This document shows positions 31,210 to 39,374 of a stretch of DNA of 43,722 nucleotides, piece by piece. Each line of letters begins with the position of its first letter. Position 1 is the first letter of the stretch. Made by a program: the position numbers and the translations under genes. Below the pieces are notes generated by a model. That model was not told where the DNA came from and searched no databases. It saw nothing but the letters and a program-made list of their open reading frames with translations. Location: NCBI GenBank assembly GCA_934120635.1, contig CAKOUR010000013.1:1-43722 (forward strand), given 5' to 3'. The stretch comes from an uncultured Bacilli bacterium. GTDB taxonomy: Bacteria; Bacillota_I; Bacilli_A; RF39; UBA660.

Positions 31210-31254
31210 TATTAAGTCTTTGAACTTATTAATGTAAAGAAAGGAGAGATTATT

Positions 31255-32901
31255 TTGAGTAAAATTAAAATTTTTAGTTTGGGTGGATTAAATGAAATTG
31301 GTAAGAATATGTATGTTATAGAAATTGATAAAGATATTTTGGTTATTGATGCAGGATTAAAGTATGCTGATGATCAAATGCTTGGTGTTGATTATGTTAT
31401 TCCTAATATTGAATATTTAAAGGAAAATAAGAAGAGGATAAAGGGTATTTTTTTAACGCATGGACATTTTGAAAATGATGGAGCTATTCAGGATATTGCT
31501 GAATCTTTAAGTGGAATTCCTATTTATGGATCTAAATTTACGATTGCTTTATTGAAAAAGGAATTAGAAATGAAGAAGGTTTCTACAAAAAATTTAGTGG
31601 AAATTCCTGCATATAAGACTTTAAATATTGGTCATGTTAAGGTTTTTCCTGTTGGATTATCTCATTCTATTCCTGATAATTTAGGGTATGCTATTTATAC
31701 AAAGGATGGAGTAATTTTTTATGCTTCTGATTTTGTTTTTGATGCGATGATGAGGGGACATTACCAAACAGATATGGGAAAACTTGCTTATATTGGAAAA
31801 CAAGGTGTTCTTTGTTTAATGACGGAGTCTATTTATGCAAATAAGGTTGGGCATACTTCTCCTAATCATCGTATTTCTAGTTTGATTCGTGAGACTTTGA
31901 GTAAGTCTGAGGGAAGAATTATTTTTAATGTGTTAAGTTCACATTTATATCGGATACAAGAGTTATTTAATGAAGTTTCGAAGACAGATCGTAAGATTAT
32001 TATTATGGGTAAAAAGTTACAAAGTATTGTTGAATATGCAACACAAAATAATTATTTATTTGTTGATTCTAAGTGTATTGGGGATTTATCTAATATTAAT
32101 GATCCTGATGTTGTAATTATTAATTCTAATGATCGTGAAAGACCATACTCTACAATTTATAAAATTGTTAATGGTTATGATAAGTTTGTAAAGTTAAAAC
32201 CTAGTGATACAGTGTTTTTGGCAACTCCTATTTATGAAGGAAGAGAGAAAACTTTTTATAAATTGTTAGATGATATTTCTAAATTGGATGTTGAAGTTGT
32301 AACTTTATCTAAGAATAATTTATCTCATCATGCTTCTTCTGAAGATTTAATGATGATGATTGATTTAATGAAACCAAAATATTATTTTCCTATTAAGGGT
32401 GAATATCGTCATCAAGTTGCTAATGCTAATTTGGCAACACAAGTAGGTATTCCTGATAATCATATTATCTTAAAAGAAAATGGTTTTGTCGCTAGTTTTG
32501 TGAATGGAAAGTTAAATGAGAATGATTTTTCTAAGATTCCATGCGGGGATATTTCTATTGATGGTGATTCTAGTGATGATATTGGAGAAGTTGTTTTAAG
32601 AGATAGAGAAATGTTATCAGATAATGGGATTATTGTTATTTCTGCTACTTTATCAAAGAAGACAAAGAAGATTATTGCTGGTCCAGAAATTTTAACTAGA
32701 GGTTTTGTTTATGTTAAAGATAGTACTGAGTTAATTGAACAAATTAAAGAGATTTGTACTAAGGTAATTTTGGATAATGTTCATGATAATTATGTTGATT
32801 ATGGTAAGATTAAGAGTGGTATTCGTGAGAATTTGAGTAAGTATTTGAATGGTCAAACTGGTAATAAGCCTATGATTATTAGTGTACTTCAAGAAATATA
32901 A
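31255..32901 (+). CDS. rnjB: RNase J2-type protein with altered active site
   Basis: Member of the RNase J family (metallo-beta-lactamase plus beta-CASP fold), which matures and degrades RNA. Family features are FSLGGLNEIGKNMYVIE, LSHSIPDNLGYAI and GPEILTRGFVYVKDS. The catalytic motif HxHxDH reads HGHFEN (69-74), the beta-lactamase histidine before D159 is Tyr (YASDF), and the later HGEYR is KGEYR (381-385). From memory, Bacillus RNase J2 has similar changes (HGHDEN, NGEYR), and J2 is a weak enzyme that partners J1. No J1 gene is in the window. TTG start with AAAGGAGAG upstream. Length (548 aa) is normal. Confidence 0.88.
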   Translation: MSKIKIFSLGGLNEIGKNMYVIEIDKDILVIDAGLKYADDQMLGVDYVIPNIEYLKENKKRIKGIFLTHGHFENDGAIQDIAESLSGIPIYGSKFTIALLKKELEMKKVSTKNLVEIPAYKTLNIGHVKVFPVGLSHSIPDNLGYAIYTKDGVIFYASDFVFDAMMRGHYQTDMGKLAYIGKQGVLCLMTESIYANKVGHTSPNHRISSLIRETLSKSEGRIIFNVLSSHLYRIQELFNEVSKTDRKIIIMGKKLQSIVEYATQNNYLFVDSKCIGDLSNINDPDVVIINSNDRERPYSTIYKIVNGYDKFVKLKPSDTVFLATPIYEGREKTFYKLLDDISKLDVEVVTLSKNNLSHHASSEDLMMMIDLMKPKYYFPIKGEYRHQVANANLATQVGIPDNHIILKENGFVASFVNGKLNENDFSKIPCGDISIDGDSSDDIGEVVLRDREMLSDNGIIVISATLSKKTKKIIAGPEILTRGFVYVKDSTELIEQIKEICTKVILDNVHDNYVDYGKIKSGIRENLSKYLNGQTGNKPMIISVLQEI

Positions 32902-32913
32902 TATTGATTTTTA

Positions 32914-32948
32914 GAAAAATACTGATAAAGAGTGTTTTTCTTTTTTTC
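32914..32948 (+). terminator. Terminator after the RNase J gene
   Basis: GAAAAATACT (32914-32923) pairs with AGTGTTTTTC (32931-32940) with one G-U pair, then a T-run. Confidence 0.75.
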
Positions 32949-32955
32949 TTTTGCA

Positions 32956-32964
32956 TGCTATAAT
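32956..32964 (+). promoter_or_regulatory. Extended -10 promoter of the GNAT fusion gene
   Basis: TGC followed by TATAAT; no clear -35. It starts immediately after the preceding terminator. Confidence 0.55.
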
Positions 32965-32984
32965 GATAATAGGAGAGTGATAAA

Positions 32985-33866
32985 GTGGAGTATAGAAAAT
33001 CGTATCCAACGGATGCTTATTTATTAATTCAATTAAAAAATGATGTATGGAAGGATACTTATTATGATGTTTTACCTAATGGTATTTTACAATATATGAA
33101 GGAAAATAAAGAAGAAATTATAAATCATTTAAGAGATCAGATTATGGAGAATAATCGTATTATTGTGGCCTTGGAGGATAATAAAATAGTAGGGTTTATT
33201 TTTTATGCAAAGTCACAGGTTGATTTAGATGATACAGCTGCTGAGATTAGAGAGATTTTTGTTTTACCTCGTTATCAAAGAAAGGGGATTGGAAGAAAGT
33301 TATATCAGTTAGCGAAGAGAGAATTGAGGAAATTAGGATATCGTACTTTGATTATTAGTTATCCTTCTGTTGGTAATGATAAGGACTTTTTTCAATGTTT
33401 AGGGGGAGAGATTAAAGAAAAGATTTTTCAAGATGTTTTTGGATATTCAATTTCTTGTGACCTTTTTTACTTTCAGTTAGATGATATTATGGAAAATACT
33501 TCATTAGATTGGGAGTCTTTATATCAAGAAGCTCAGAAAAAAATAGGAATTTTGAATGAAGTAAACAAAGATGTTACAGCTGTTATGAGCGTGAATGGTA
33601 ATGTTTATTTAGGGGTAGGGATAAGAAATGATATTTGTTCAGTTGTATCTGCGTTGTCTAATTTGTATTTGAATGGTGAAAATAATGTTAGGAAGATTAT
33701 TAGTATTGATAAAAATAGTAATGTTGTTTTACCTTGTAAAAAGTGTAGGGATTTATTAATTAGTTTAGGGTTAGGTGATTCTGATGTTTTGGTTGATATG
33801 AATTTTTTAAAGTCTGTTTCGTTAAAGGAATTAGATACTTATTATAAAGATAAAGAAAAAGTATAA
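32985..33866 (+). CDS. GNAT acetyltransferase fused to a cytidine-deaminase-like domain
   Basis: Residues 1-160 are a GNAT N-acetyltransferase: the acetyl-CoA loop is RYQRKGIGRKLY, preceded by the strand AEIREIFVLP. Residues about 175-290 look like a cytidine deaminase: VMSVNGNVYLGVGIRND, then a helix, and VLPCKKCRDLLISLG, the PCxxC zinc half-site. The first half of the zinc site, normally C/H-A-E, is replaced by ICSVVSALSNL, so catalysis by the usual mechanism is unlikely. The domain may bind a nucleoside or be a relic. GTG start with TAGGAGAGTGAT upstream. A terminator overlaps the stop codon. I know no described protein with this pairing. Confidence 0.75.
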   Translation: MEYRKSYPTDAYLLIQLKNDVWKDTYYDVLPNGILQYMKENKEEIINHLRDQIMENNRIIVALEDNKIVGFIFYAKSQVDLDDTAAEIREIFVLPRYQRKGIGRKLYQLAKRELRKLGYRTLIISYPSVGNDKDFFQCLGGEIKEKIFQDVFGYSISCDLFYFQLDDIMENTSLDWESLYQEAQKKIGILNEVNKDVTAVMSVNGNVYLGVGIRNDICSVVSALSNLYLNGENNVRKIISIDKNSNVVLPCKKCRDLLISLGLGDSDVLVDMNFLKSVSLKELDTYYKDKEKV

Positions 33867-33888
33867 GAGTTTTGTTTCTTATACTTTT
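33857..33888. terminator. Bidirectional terminator
   Basis: AAAAGTATAAGA (33857-33868) and TCTTATACTTTT (33877-33888), a 12-pair perfect stem with eight-base loop, between convergent genes. The stop codon of the GNAT fusion lies in its 5' arm. Confidence 0.85.
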
Positions 33889-34753
33889 ATTTATATAATT
33901 CTTTTTTTAATTCATTGATATTGTTTGTCATGATAGTAATATAGTTGTCGTTGCTATTAGTAATGTTTCCATCGGTAGAGTGCATTGTGTTTATTGATAT
34001 TTGTTCTATTTTATTAGTTTCTATTAATTTTGTTATGGTGTTATTTATTTTGGAATTAGTAATATATATATATTTTATTTGTTTTTCTGATATTAAATTT
34101 TTTACTTCTTCTATTTTATTTGTACTTAAATCTTTATTTTCTTCTAATGAGATTACTTTAAGACCATATTTTTCTAGGAATTTAAGGGTATCGTCATCTG
34201 TTATTATAGTTTTATATTTGGCATTTGTTATTGCTTCTGTTAAGTTAGCATCTAATTTAGAAATTTCATATTCTAAGTCTTTGTATTTATTTTTTATTTC
34301 TTCTACTAAATAGGGATTTGTGATATATTCTGAAAGTCCATTTTTTAAGTTTTCTGCCATCATTAAATAGTTATTTGGGTTTAGCCATAGTTCTTCAATA
34401 GAATAGTTATATTTCATTCCTGTTGCTACGTCGATTACTTTTAATTTAGAATTTAGGTTAATCATTTTTACTGCATAATCTCTATCTTTATCTAGACTGT
34501 TGAATATAAATAAATCACTTTTGCTATATTCTTCTAATTTTCTTTTTGATAGTTCATATTTATTTACATCTACTCCAGTTGGGTAGACACTGTATACTTT
34601 GGCATGATCTTCGTATAATTTGTTAATGATAAAATTAATTGGGTAAGTTGTTGTATAAATATTAATATTATCCATATTTTTTTCATCTTTTTCACATCCA
34701 CTTAATATTCCTATACTAAAAAACATTATAATTAAAGATATTATTTTTTTCAT
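33887..34753 (-). CDS. ZnuA/TroA-like lipoprotein lacking the metal-binding histidines
   Basis: Cluster A-I substrate-binding fold: a lipobox LSGC (Cys20), then TTYPINFIINKLY, PTGVDVNKYELS, WLNPNNYLMMAENL and a C-terminal KYIYITNSK segment, all aligned with zinc/manganese-binding proteins. The ligands are gone: GVDPH reads GVDVN (Asn64), the usual His before WLxP is absent, and the third His position reads TDDDT (Asp186). A canonical Zn or Mn role is therefore unlikely. No permease or ATPase gene is adjacent. It may bind another ligand or act as an envelope factor. Its promoter region is shared with divergent rnc. Confidence 0.8.
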   Translation of the reverse strand: MKKIISLIIMFFSIGILSGCEKDEKNMDNINIYTTTYPINFIINKLYEDHAKVYSVYPTGVDVNKYELSKRKLEEYSKSDLFIFNSLDKDRDYAVKMINLNSKLKVIDVATGMKYNYSIEELWLNPNNYLMMAENLKNGLSEYITNPYLVEEIKNKYKDLEYEISKLDANLTEAITNAKYKTIITDDDTLKFLEKYGLKVISLEENKDLSTNKIEEVKNLISEKQIKYIYITNSKINNTITKLIETNKIEQISINTMHSTDGNITNSNDNYITIMTNNINELKKELYK

Positions 34754-34843
34754 TTTTATTCTCCTATCTAATATATTATATTTTACAGTATTTTAAACTT
34801 TTTGTAAACAGATACAAAATAAAAGACTAAAAAATTAAAAATA

Positions 34844-34852
34844 TGCTATAAT
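34844..34852 (+). promoter_or_regulatory. Extended -10 promoter of rnc
   Basis: TGC followed by TATAAT; no good -35. The predicted start point is so close to the first in-frame ATG (34867) that the downstream GTG is a better rnc start. Confidence 0.6.
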
Positions 34853-34878
34853 AAGATAGTTATGGAATGGGTGATAAT

Positions 34879-35520
34879 GTGGAAATTTTAGATAGATTAA
34901 ATATACATACAAATGAAGATTTATATAGAAAAGCTTTTACTCATACTTCTTATAGTAATGAGCATGATGTGGAAAGTTATGAGAGATTAGAGTTTTTGGG
35001 TGATGCTGTTTTAGAACTTACAATTAGTGATTATTTATATAATGAAAAGCATTTAGAAGAGGGGACTATGACTAAGATGAGGGCTTCTTATGTATGTGAA
35101 GAGGCTTGTGCTACTTATTCTAGAGAACTTGGATTTGAAAAGGAAATTTTGTTAGGTAGTGGAGAGAGTGAGGCAAATACAACGATACTTGCTGATGTTT
35201 TTGAGTCTTTTATTGGAGCTATGTATGTTGATCAGGGATTTTCTTACACAAGTAAATTTGTTATGGATATTATTATTAAATATATTGAGAAGAAAGTTGA
35301 TTTTTTACATGATTATAAGTCTGAATTACAGGAGTTAGTTCAGACTGTTCGTAAGAGTGTTAGTTATGAAATTATTGATGAGAAGGGGCCAGCACATAAT
35401 AAGACTTTTGTTTGTCAAGTTTTAGTTGATAATATTGTAATGGGGATTGGAACTGGTAGTAGTAAAAAGGCTGCTGAGCAAACTGCTGCTAAGATGGCTT
35501 TAGAAAAACAAGTTAAGTAG
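34879..35520 (+). CDS. rnc: Ribonuclease III
   Basis: Cuts double-stranded RNA, including rRNA precursors. The signature ERLEFLGDAVL is at 35-45, with acidic residues of the second motif in ADVFESFIGAMYVD. The dsRNA-binding domain fills the C-terminus (YKSELQELVQ to GTGSSKKAAEQTAAKMAL). The GTG is chosen because GGGTGAT lies just upstream and the promoter is very close; an ATG four codons earlier would be nearly leaderless. 213 aa, slightly short but complete. The rhomboid gene starts eight bases after the stop. Confidence 0.95.
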   Translation: MEILDRLNIHTNEDLYRKAFTHTSYSNEHDVESYERLEFLGDAVLELTISDYLYNEKHLEEGTMTKMRASYVCEEACATYSRELGFEKEILLGSGESEANTTILADVFESFIGAMYVDQGFSYTSKFVMDIIIKYIEKKVDFLHDYKSELQELVQTVRKSVSYEIIDEKGPAHNKTFVCQVLVDNIVMGIGTGSSKKAAEQTAAKMALEKQVK

Positions 35521-35527
35521 GTATATA

Positions 35528-36082
35528 ATGAAATATTTTAATTATTTGCAATACAATTCTTTAGTGATTTTGTCCTATTTTTTTATTTCTTTATTTGTGT
35601 TGTTGTTAGGATATATTTCTAAAGGGAAAAGTACTTATTTTTTTTCTTCTGGGAGAGGTAAGGTTTTTTCTTTAGTTACTTATGTTAGGATGTTTACCCA
35701 TGTTTTAGGTCATGCTGATTGGAATCATTTTCGTAATAATTTTATTTATATTCTGTTAGTTGGTCCAATGATTGAAGAAAAATATGGAAGCCTTATTTTA
35801 CTTAAAATGATTTTATTTACGGCATTTATTACAGCATTAATTAATATTATTTTTAGTAAGAAAGATATTTTAGGGGCTAGTGGTATTGCTTTTATGTTGA
35901 TACTATTAAGTTCTTTAGTGAATATTCAAAGTGGGAAGATTCCTCTTACTTTAATTCTTATTTTTTTATTTTATGTGGTTAGTGAAGTAATTGATGGGAT
36001 TTTTAAGAAGGATAATATATCTCATTTATCTCATTTAATTGGTGCTGTTTGTGGTTTTATTTATGGCTATTATTTATTTTAA
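35528..36082 (+). CDS. Rhomboid-family intramembrane serine protease
   Basis: Six membrane helices over 184 residues. The catalytic serine is in GASG (Ser118) and the histidine in SHLSHLIGA (His169). The HxxxN pattern of the second helix is seen as HADWNHFRNNFIYILL, and the GPMIEEKYGS loop matches the family. It cleaves membrane protein substrates, unknown here. It is coupled to rnc, with a second small gene 12 bases downstream. Confidence 0.88.
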   Translation: MKYFNYLQYNSLVILSYFFISLFVLLLGYISKGKSTYFFSSGRGKVFSLVTYVRMFTHVLGHADWNHFRNNFIYILLVGPMIEEKYGSLILLKMILFTAFITALINIIFSKKDILGASGIAFMLILLSSLVNIQSGKIPLTLILIFLFYVVSEVIDGIFKKDNISHLSHLIGAVCGFIYGYYLF

Positions 36083-36094
36083 GGGGGTGAAATA

Positions 36095-36307
36095 ATGAAA
36101 AGACTTGATGGGTTAAAAACAAAATTATTGTTATTTGAAGTTAAGAAATTTCTTGTTGAAGAAAGAAGAAGAAGTTATTATAGAAATGAAATAAATGTAA
36201 GAGAATTTATTACTTTGGGAGAAAATCAAAAATTAGTTGTGTATGAAAATGGAATGATTGATTTTGTTCAGTATAATTCTAAAAAGTTAATAAAAGAAAG
36301 AAGATGA
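36095..36307 (+). CDS. Small basic hypothetical protein, 70 aa
   Basis: No family recognised. Highly charged and mostly basic (KKFLVEERRRSYYRNEINV), with a possible beta-hairpin LVVYENGMIDFVQY. The GGGGGTGAAATA ribosome site before the ATG is strong. It is the third gene in the rnc-rhomboid unit and ends inside a terminator. A nucleic-acid-binding role is possible from the charge only. Confidence 0.7.
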   Translation: MKRLDGLKTKLLLFEVKKFLVEERRRSYYRNEINVREFITLGENQKLVVYENGMIDFVQYNSKKLIKERR

Positions 36308-36324
36308 ATTTTCTTCTTTCTTTT
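36292..36324. terminator. Bidirectional terminator
   Basis: AAAAGAAAGAAGA (36292-36304) and TCTTCTTTCTTTT (36312-36324) form a 13-pair stem between convergent genes. Confidence 0.8.
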
Positions 36325-37465
36325 AGTTTGTATATCTTAAACTTTCATTTGAAACATTAAAAATCATTCCTACTAGTAACATGTAGGATAGAAGGGATGA
36401 ACCACCATAGCTGATAAATGGTAAAGTAATTCCCATGATAGGAAGTAATCCTATGGTCATAGAAATATTTTGTACTTGTTGGAACAAGAGTACAGCGATA
36501 ACTCCTCCAATTGCATATTTATCCATAAAATCATTAGCTTTAAAGGTTGTATGAATTAAGTTCATATCGAAGAATATGATTAATAAAATTAATAGACTTG
36601 CTCCTAGTAATCCAAAATTTGATGCTATGACGGAAAAGATAAAGTCGGTTTGCATTTCTGGAAAATAAATAGGAGTATGATTAAAACCATGACCAAATAT
36701 TCCTGCTGATCCAATTGCAATTAAGGAATTTTTTAATTGCATTCCACTACTAGCAGACCAATTGGTAATTCTATCAATTCTATAAAATAGTCCAGTACCA
36801 AAAATTTTGATGAATAAATCTTGGTTATTAATATAGAGTAATGTTCCTGTACCAAGTACGGTTACTACTAATAGTATTGCTATTATAAACCATCTTTTTC
36901 TAATTCCTCCTATAAATAGCATGGTTGCGGTAATGATTAAATAGATCATCACTGCTCCTGTATCTGGTTCGATAAATGTTAATGCCGATGGAATTGCTAC
37001 TACAATTAGAATCTTTATTAAGAATTTAAATTCTTCTTCAATGGTTGGTTCAATATATTTTTCATTAAATTCATGAATTAGTCTTGCTAAAATAATGATT
37101 AAGAATACTTTCATGAATTCACTTGGTTGTATGGTTCCAATATATGGAATTTTAAACCAGCAAGTGGCATTCTTTCTGGTTACGCCAAAGAATAAAACTA
37201 ATATTAAGGAGAGTACACCGAAAGAGTAAAACCACCAAGCATTGTTATATAAGAACTTATTTCCTAAAAACATCATAAAATAGGCTAAAATAAATCCTAT
37301 GATATACCATATTCCTTGTTTTATCCAATAGTCTTGAAAGTCATTTCCTAAGGCACTTTTGGTACAGTATATTGATATAATGCTAATGATTCCAAATAAA
37401 ATTAGTGGAATAATGATTCCATTTTCTACTTTAAATTTTGATATGTTTTTTATAATAATCACCAC
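36323..37465 (-). CDS. rodA: RodA, SEDS peptidoglycan glycosyltransferase
   Basis: Polymerises lipid II during cell elongation together with a class B PBP. Ten membrane helices cover 380 residues. SEDS motifs present are GTIQPSEFMKVFLIIILARL, FIEPDTGAVMI, MQLKNSLIAIGSAGIFGHGF, YFPEMQTDFIFSVI and LPFISYGGSSLLSYM; spacing fits RodA better than FtsW. The start is uncertain. The GTG at 37465 overlaps an excellent GTGGTGAT ribosome site, and the codon at the usual distance (37453) is ATA. No other ATG, GTG or TTG lies near. It is divergent from the surface-protein gene. Confidence 0.92.
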   Translation of the reverse strand: MVIIIKNISKFKVENGIIIPLILFGIISIISIYCTKSALGNDFQDYWIKQGIWYIIGFILAYFMMFLGNKFLYNNAWWFYSFGVLSLILVLFFGVTRKNATCWFKIPYIGTIQPSEFMKVFLIIILARLIHEFNEKYIEPTIEEEFKFLIKILIVVAIPSALTFIEPDTGAVMIYLIITATMLFIGGIRKRWFIIAILLVVTVLGTGTLLYINNQDLFIKIFGTGLFYRIDRITNWSASSGMQLKNSLIAIGSAGIFGHGFNHTPIYFPEMQTDFIFSVIASNFGLLGASLLILLIIFFDMNLIHTTFKANDFMDKYAIGGVIAVLLFQQVQNISMTIGLLPIMGITLPFISYGGSSLLSYMLLVGMIFNVSNESLRYTN

Positions 37466-37602
37466 ATTTCTAAAAATATTTTAGCACATATTAAAAAGTT
37501 TTGAAACTATTTATTGAAAGATTAAAAGAATTATGATAAAATTTTATTAGAATAATGCTTTATTGTAGGGGATAGAATAATTTTTGAGGCTAGGTGATTA
37601 TT

Positions 37603-38784
37603 TTGAGTAATTTTATTGAAAAATTTTATCAGTTTGTGGATAAGATTGGGAAACAGAATTTTATTTTAATGTTTTTTATTTTATTTATTATTTTATTGAC
37701 AGGATTATATCAAACTTTTTCTTTATTTACTTCTAGTGAAGGAATGGATATTGTTGATGGAATAAAAACTTATAAGTTTGTTTTAAATGGTGATAATAGC
37801 GATAATATAATTACTATACCTGCAAATAATAGTAGAAATTTGAAAGTTACTATATCTAATTCAGAGGATATTTCTTTAAAATATGGTATATATTATAATT
37901 CTACTAATGATTTATCTTTAGTTTCTTTGGGATATTTAATTTATAGTGAATATTTACCTAATGGACTTATTGAATCTAAAGATAGTTATGAGATTTCTTT
38001 AAAGATTAATAATAAGTCTGATCATGATATTTCTATTAATATTGGTGTTGTCTATGGATTGGAAAATGGTGGAGATTTGTTATTGGATACAAGTAGTCAT
38101 TGGTTTAGTTTATATTATAGTTCTTTAAGTGATATGTCAGTTGGTAGTTATGTTAAATATGTAGGAAATAATGGTTGTATTGGTAAGAGTTGCGAAGGAG
38201 AAAATGCTAATTATGTAAGTGATGATGATATGGGGTATTGTAATTCTTCTTTACAGAAGTTTAAAGTAAACGGATGGAGAATTGCTTATATAGAGGATGA
38301 TTCTGTTTATTTAGTTAGTGCAGGTGCACCTGAATGTGTATGTACTGGTGTAGATGGAAGTTTGGGAGATAAATGTGATGGTTATGATACTACAATTGGT
38401 GTGCAACAGCATATTGATAATTTGAATGAGGCAGCTTTAAAATATTGTAATAATACTTATGTTGATGGTGGAGTTTGTAATAGTGATAATACTTGGAATT
38501 TTAATGATCTTGATTTTAAGAAGATAAGTGGTTATTCTTTGAGAGATAAATTTAATAAAGATGGGGATTATTCTTCTAATGATTTAATTAATAATGGTAG
38601 TGCTTATTGGTTTTCTACTGCTAAAGAGATGGATTTATCTTATTTTTGGAGTCAAAAATCTAATGTAATTGATGTTAGTCGTTCTGATTCTGTTTTGGGT
38701 GTTAGACCAGTTATTAAGTTAAAGTCTTCTATTGTGGTTACTGGTGGTAATGGGACATATCATGAACCATATGTTATTAAATAG
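37603..38784 (+). CDS. Membrane-anchored surface protein with SipW-like layout
   Basis: One membrane helix at about 22-44 (FILMFFILFIILLTGLYQTF) is followed by about 350 external residues. The first half (to about 170) is beta-rich. The second half has many Cys (NNGCIGKSCEG, ECVCTGVDGSLGDKC, KYCNNTYVDGGVCN) and ends VLGVRPVIKLKSSIVVTGGN, then HEPYVIK, a C-terminal pattern I associate with uncharacterised surface proteins of gut Firmicutes. TTG is chosen because TAGGTGATTATT precedes it. Role unknown; adhesion or matrix function is a guess. Monocistronic with a strong terminator. Confidence 0.7.
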   Translation: MSNFIEKFYQFVDKIGKQNFILMFFILFIILLTGLYQTFSLFTSSEGMDIVDGIKTYKFVLNGDNSDNIITIPANNSRNLKVTISNSEDISLKYGIYYNSTNDLSLVSLGYLIYSEYLPNGLIESKDSYEISLKINNKSDHDISINIGVVYGLENGGDLLLDTSSHWFSLYYSSLSDMSVGSYVKYVGNNGCIGKSCEGENANYVSDDDMGYCNSSLQKFKVNGWRIAYIEDDSVYLVSAGAPECVCTGVDGSLGDKCDGYDTTIGVQQHIDNLNEAALKYCNNTYVDGGVCNSDNTWNFNDLDFKKISGYSLRDKFNKDGDYSSNDLINNGSAYWFSTAKEMDLSYFWSQKSNVIDVSRSDSVLGVRPVIKLKSSIVVTGGNGTYHEPYVIK

Positions 38785-38803
38785 GTATTAAAAATTTATT
38801 TTG

Positions 38804-38843
38804 TTCCTTGAGTATTTTTTTTGAAATACTTGAGGAATTTTTT
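38804..38843 (+). terminator. Strong terminator after the surface-protein gene
   Basis: TTCCTTGAGTATTT (38804-38817) pairs with AAATACTTGAGGAA (38824-38837) with two G-U pairs, then TTTTTT. Confidence 0.85.
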
Positions 38844-38887
38844 GAGGTAAAGTATAGATAAGTATTTTAATTTAAAAAAAATCATTA

Positions 38888-38898
38888 TATAATATAAT
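38888..38898 (+). promoter_or_regulatory. Tandem -10 boxes before dtd
   Basis: Two overlapping TATAAT hexamers (38888-38893 and 38893-38898) with no convincing -35. Confidence 0.4.
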
Positions 38899-38915
38899 AG
38901 AAATGAGGAGTTTAT

Positions 38916-39374
38916 ATGAAAGTTGTTGTACAAAGATGTATGAAAGCATCTGTTCGGGTAGAAAATAATATTGTAGGTAGTATAGGAAAAGGATTAATGC
39001 TATTAGTTGGTTTTACTTATGGTGATAGTGAAGAAGAAATTGATTATATGGTAGATAAGATTGTTCATTTGAGAATTTTTGATGATGAGAATGGGGTGAT
39101 GAATCAATCTTTATTAGATGTTGGGGGAAGTATTTTATCGATTAGTCAATTTACTTTATATGCAGATACAAGAAAAGGAAGAAGGCCTTCTTATATTAAA
39201 GCGTTAAATGGGGATGAGGCAAAGGCTTTGTATCAGCTTTTTAATCAAAAGTTAAGAAGTACTGTTAAATTGGTAGAAGAAGGAATTTTTGGTGCGGATA
39301 TGAAGGTTGACTTTATTAATGATGGACCAGTTACTATTATTTTAGAGAAAGAAGGAGATTTGGATGGAAAATAA
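38916..39374 (+). CDS. dtd: D-aminoacyl-tRNA deacylase
   Basis: Removes D-amino acids (and Gly from tRNA-Ala) mischarged to tRNA. The two conserved motifs are SQFTLY (77-82) and NDGPVTI (135-141, the cross-subunit Gly-cisPro). Length (152 aa) is standard. ATGAGGAG precedes the ATG. The next gene overlaps its end by 11 bases. relA/spoT, the usual partner in Firmicutes, is not adjacent. Confidence 0.95.
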   Translation: MKVVVQRCMKASVRVENNIVGSIGKGLMLLVGFTYGDSEEEIDYMVDKIVHLRIFDDENGVMNQSLLDVGGSILSISQFTLYADTRKGRRPSYIKALNGDEAKALYQLFNQKLRSTVKLVEEGIFGADMKVDFINDGPVTIILEKEGDLDGK

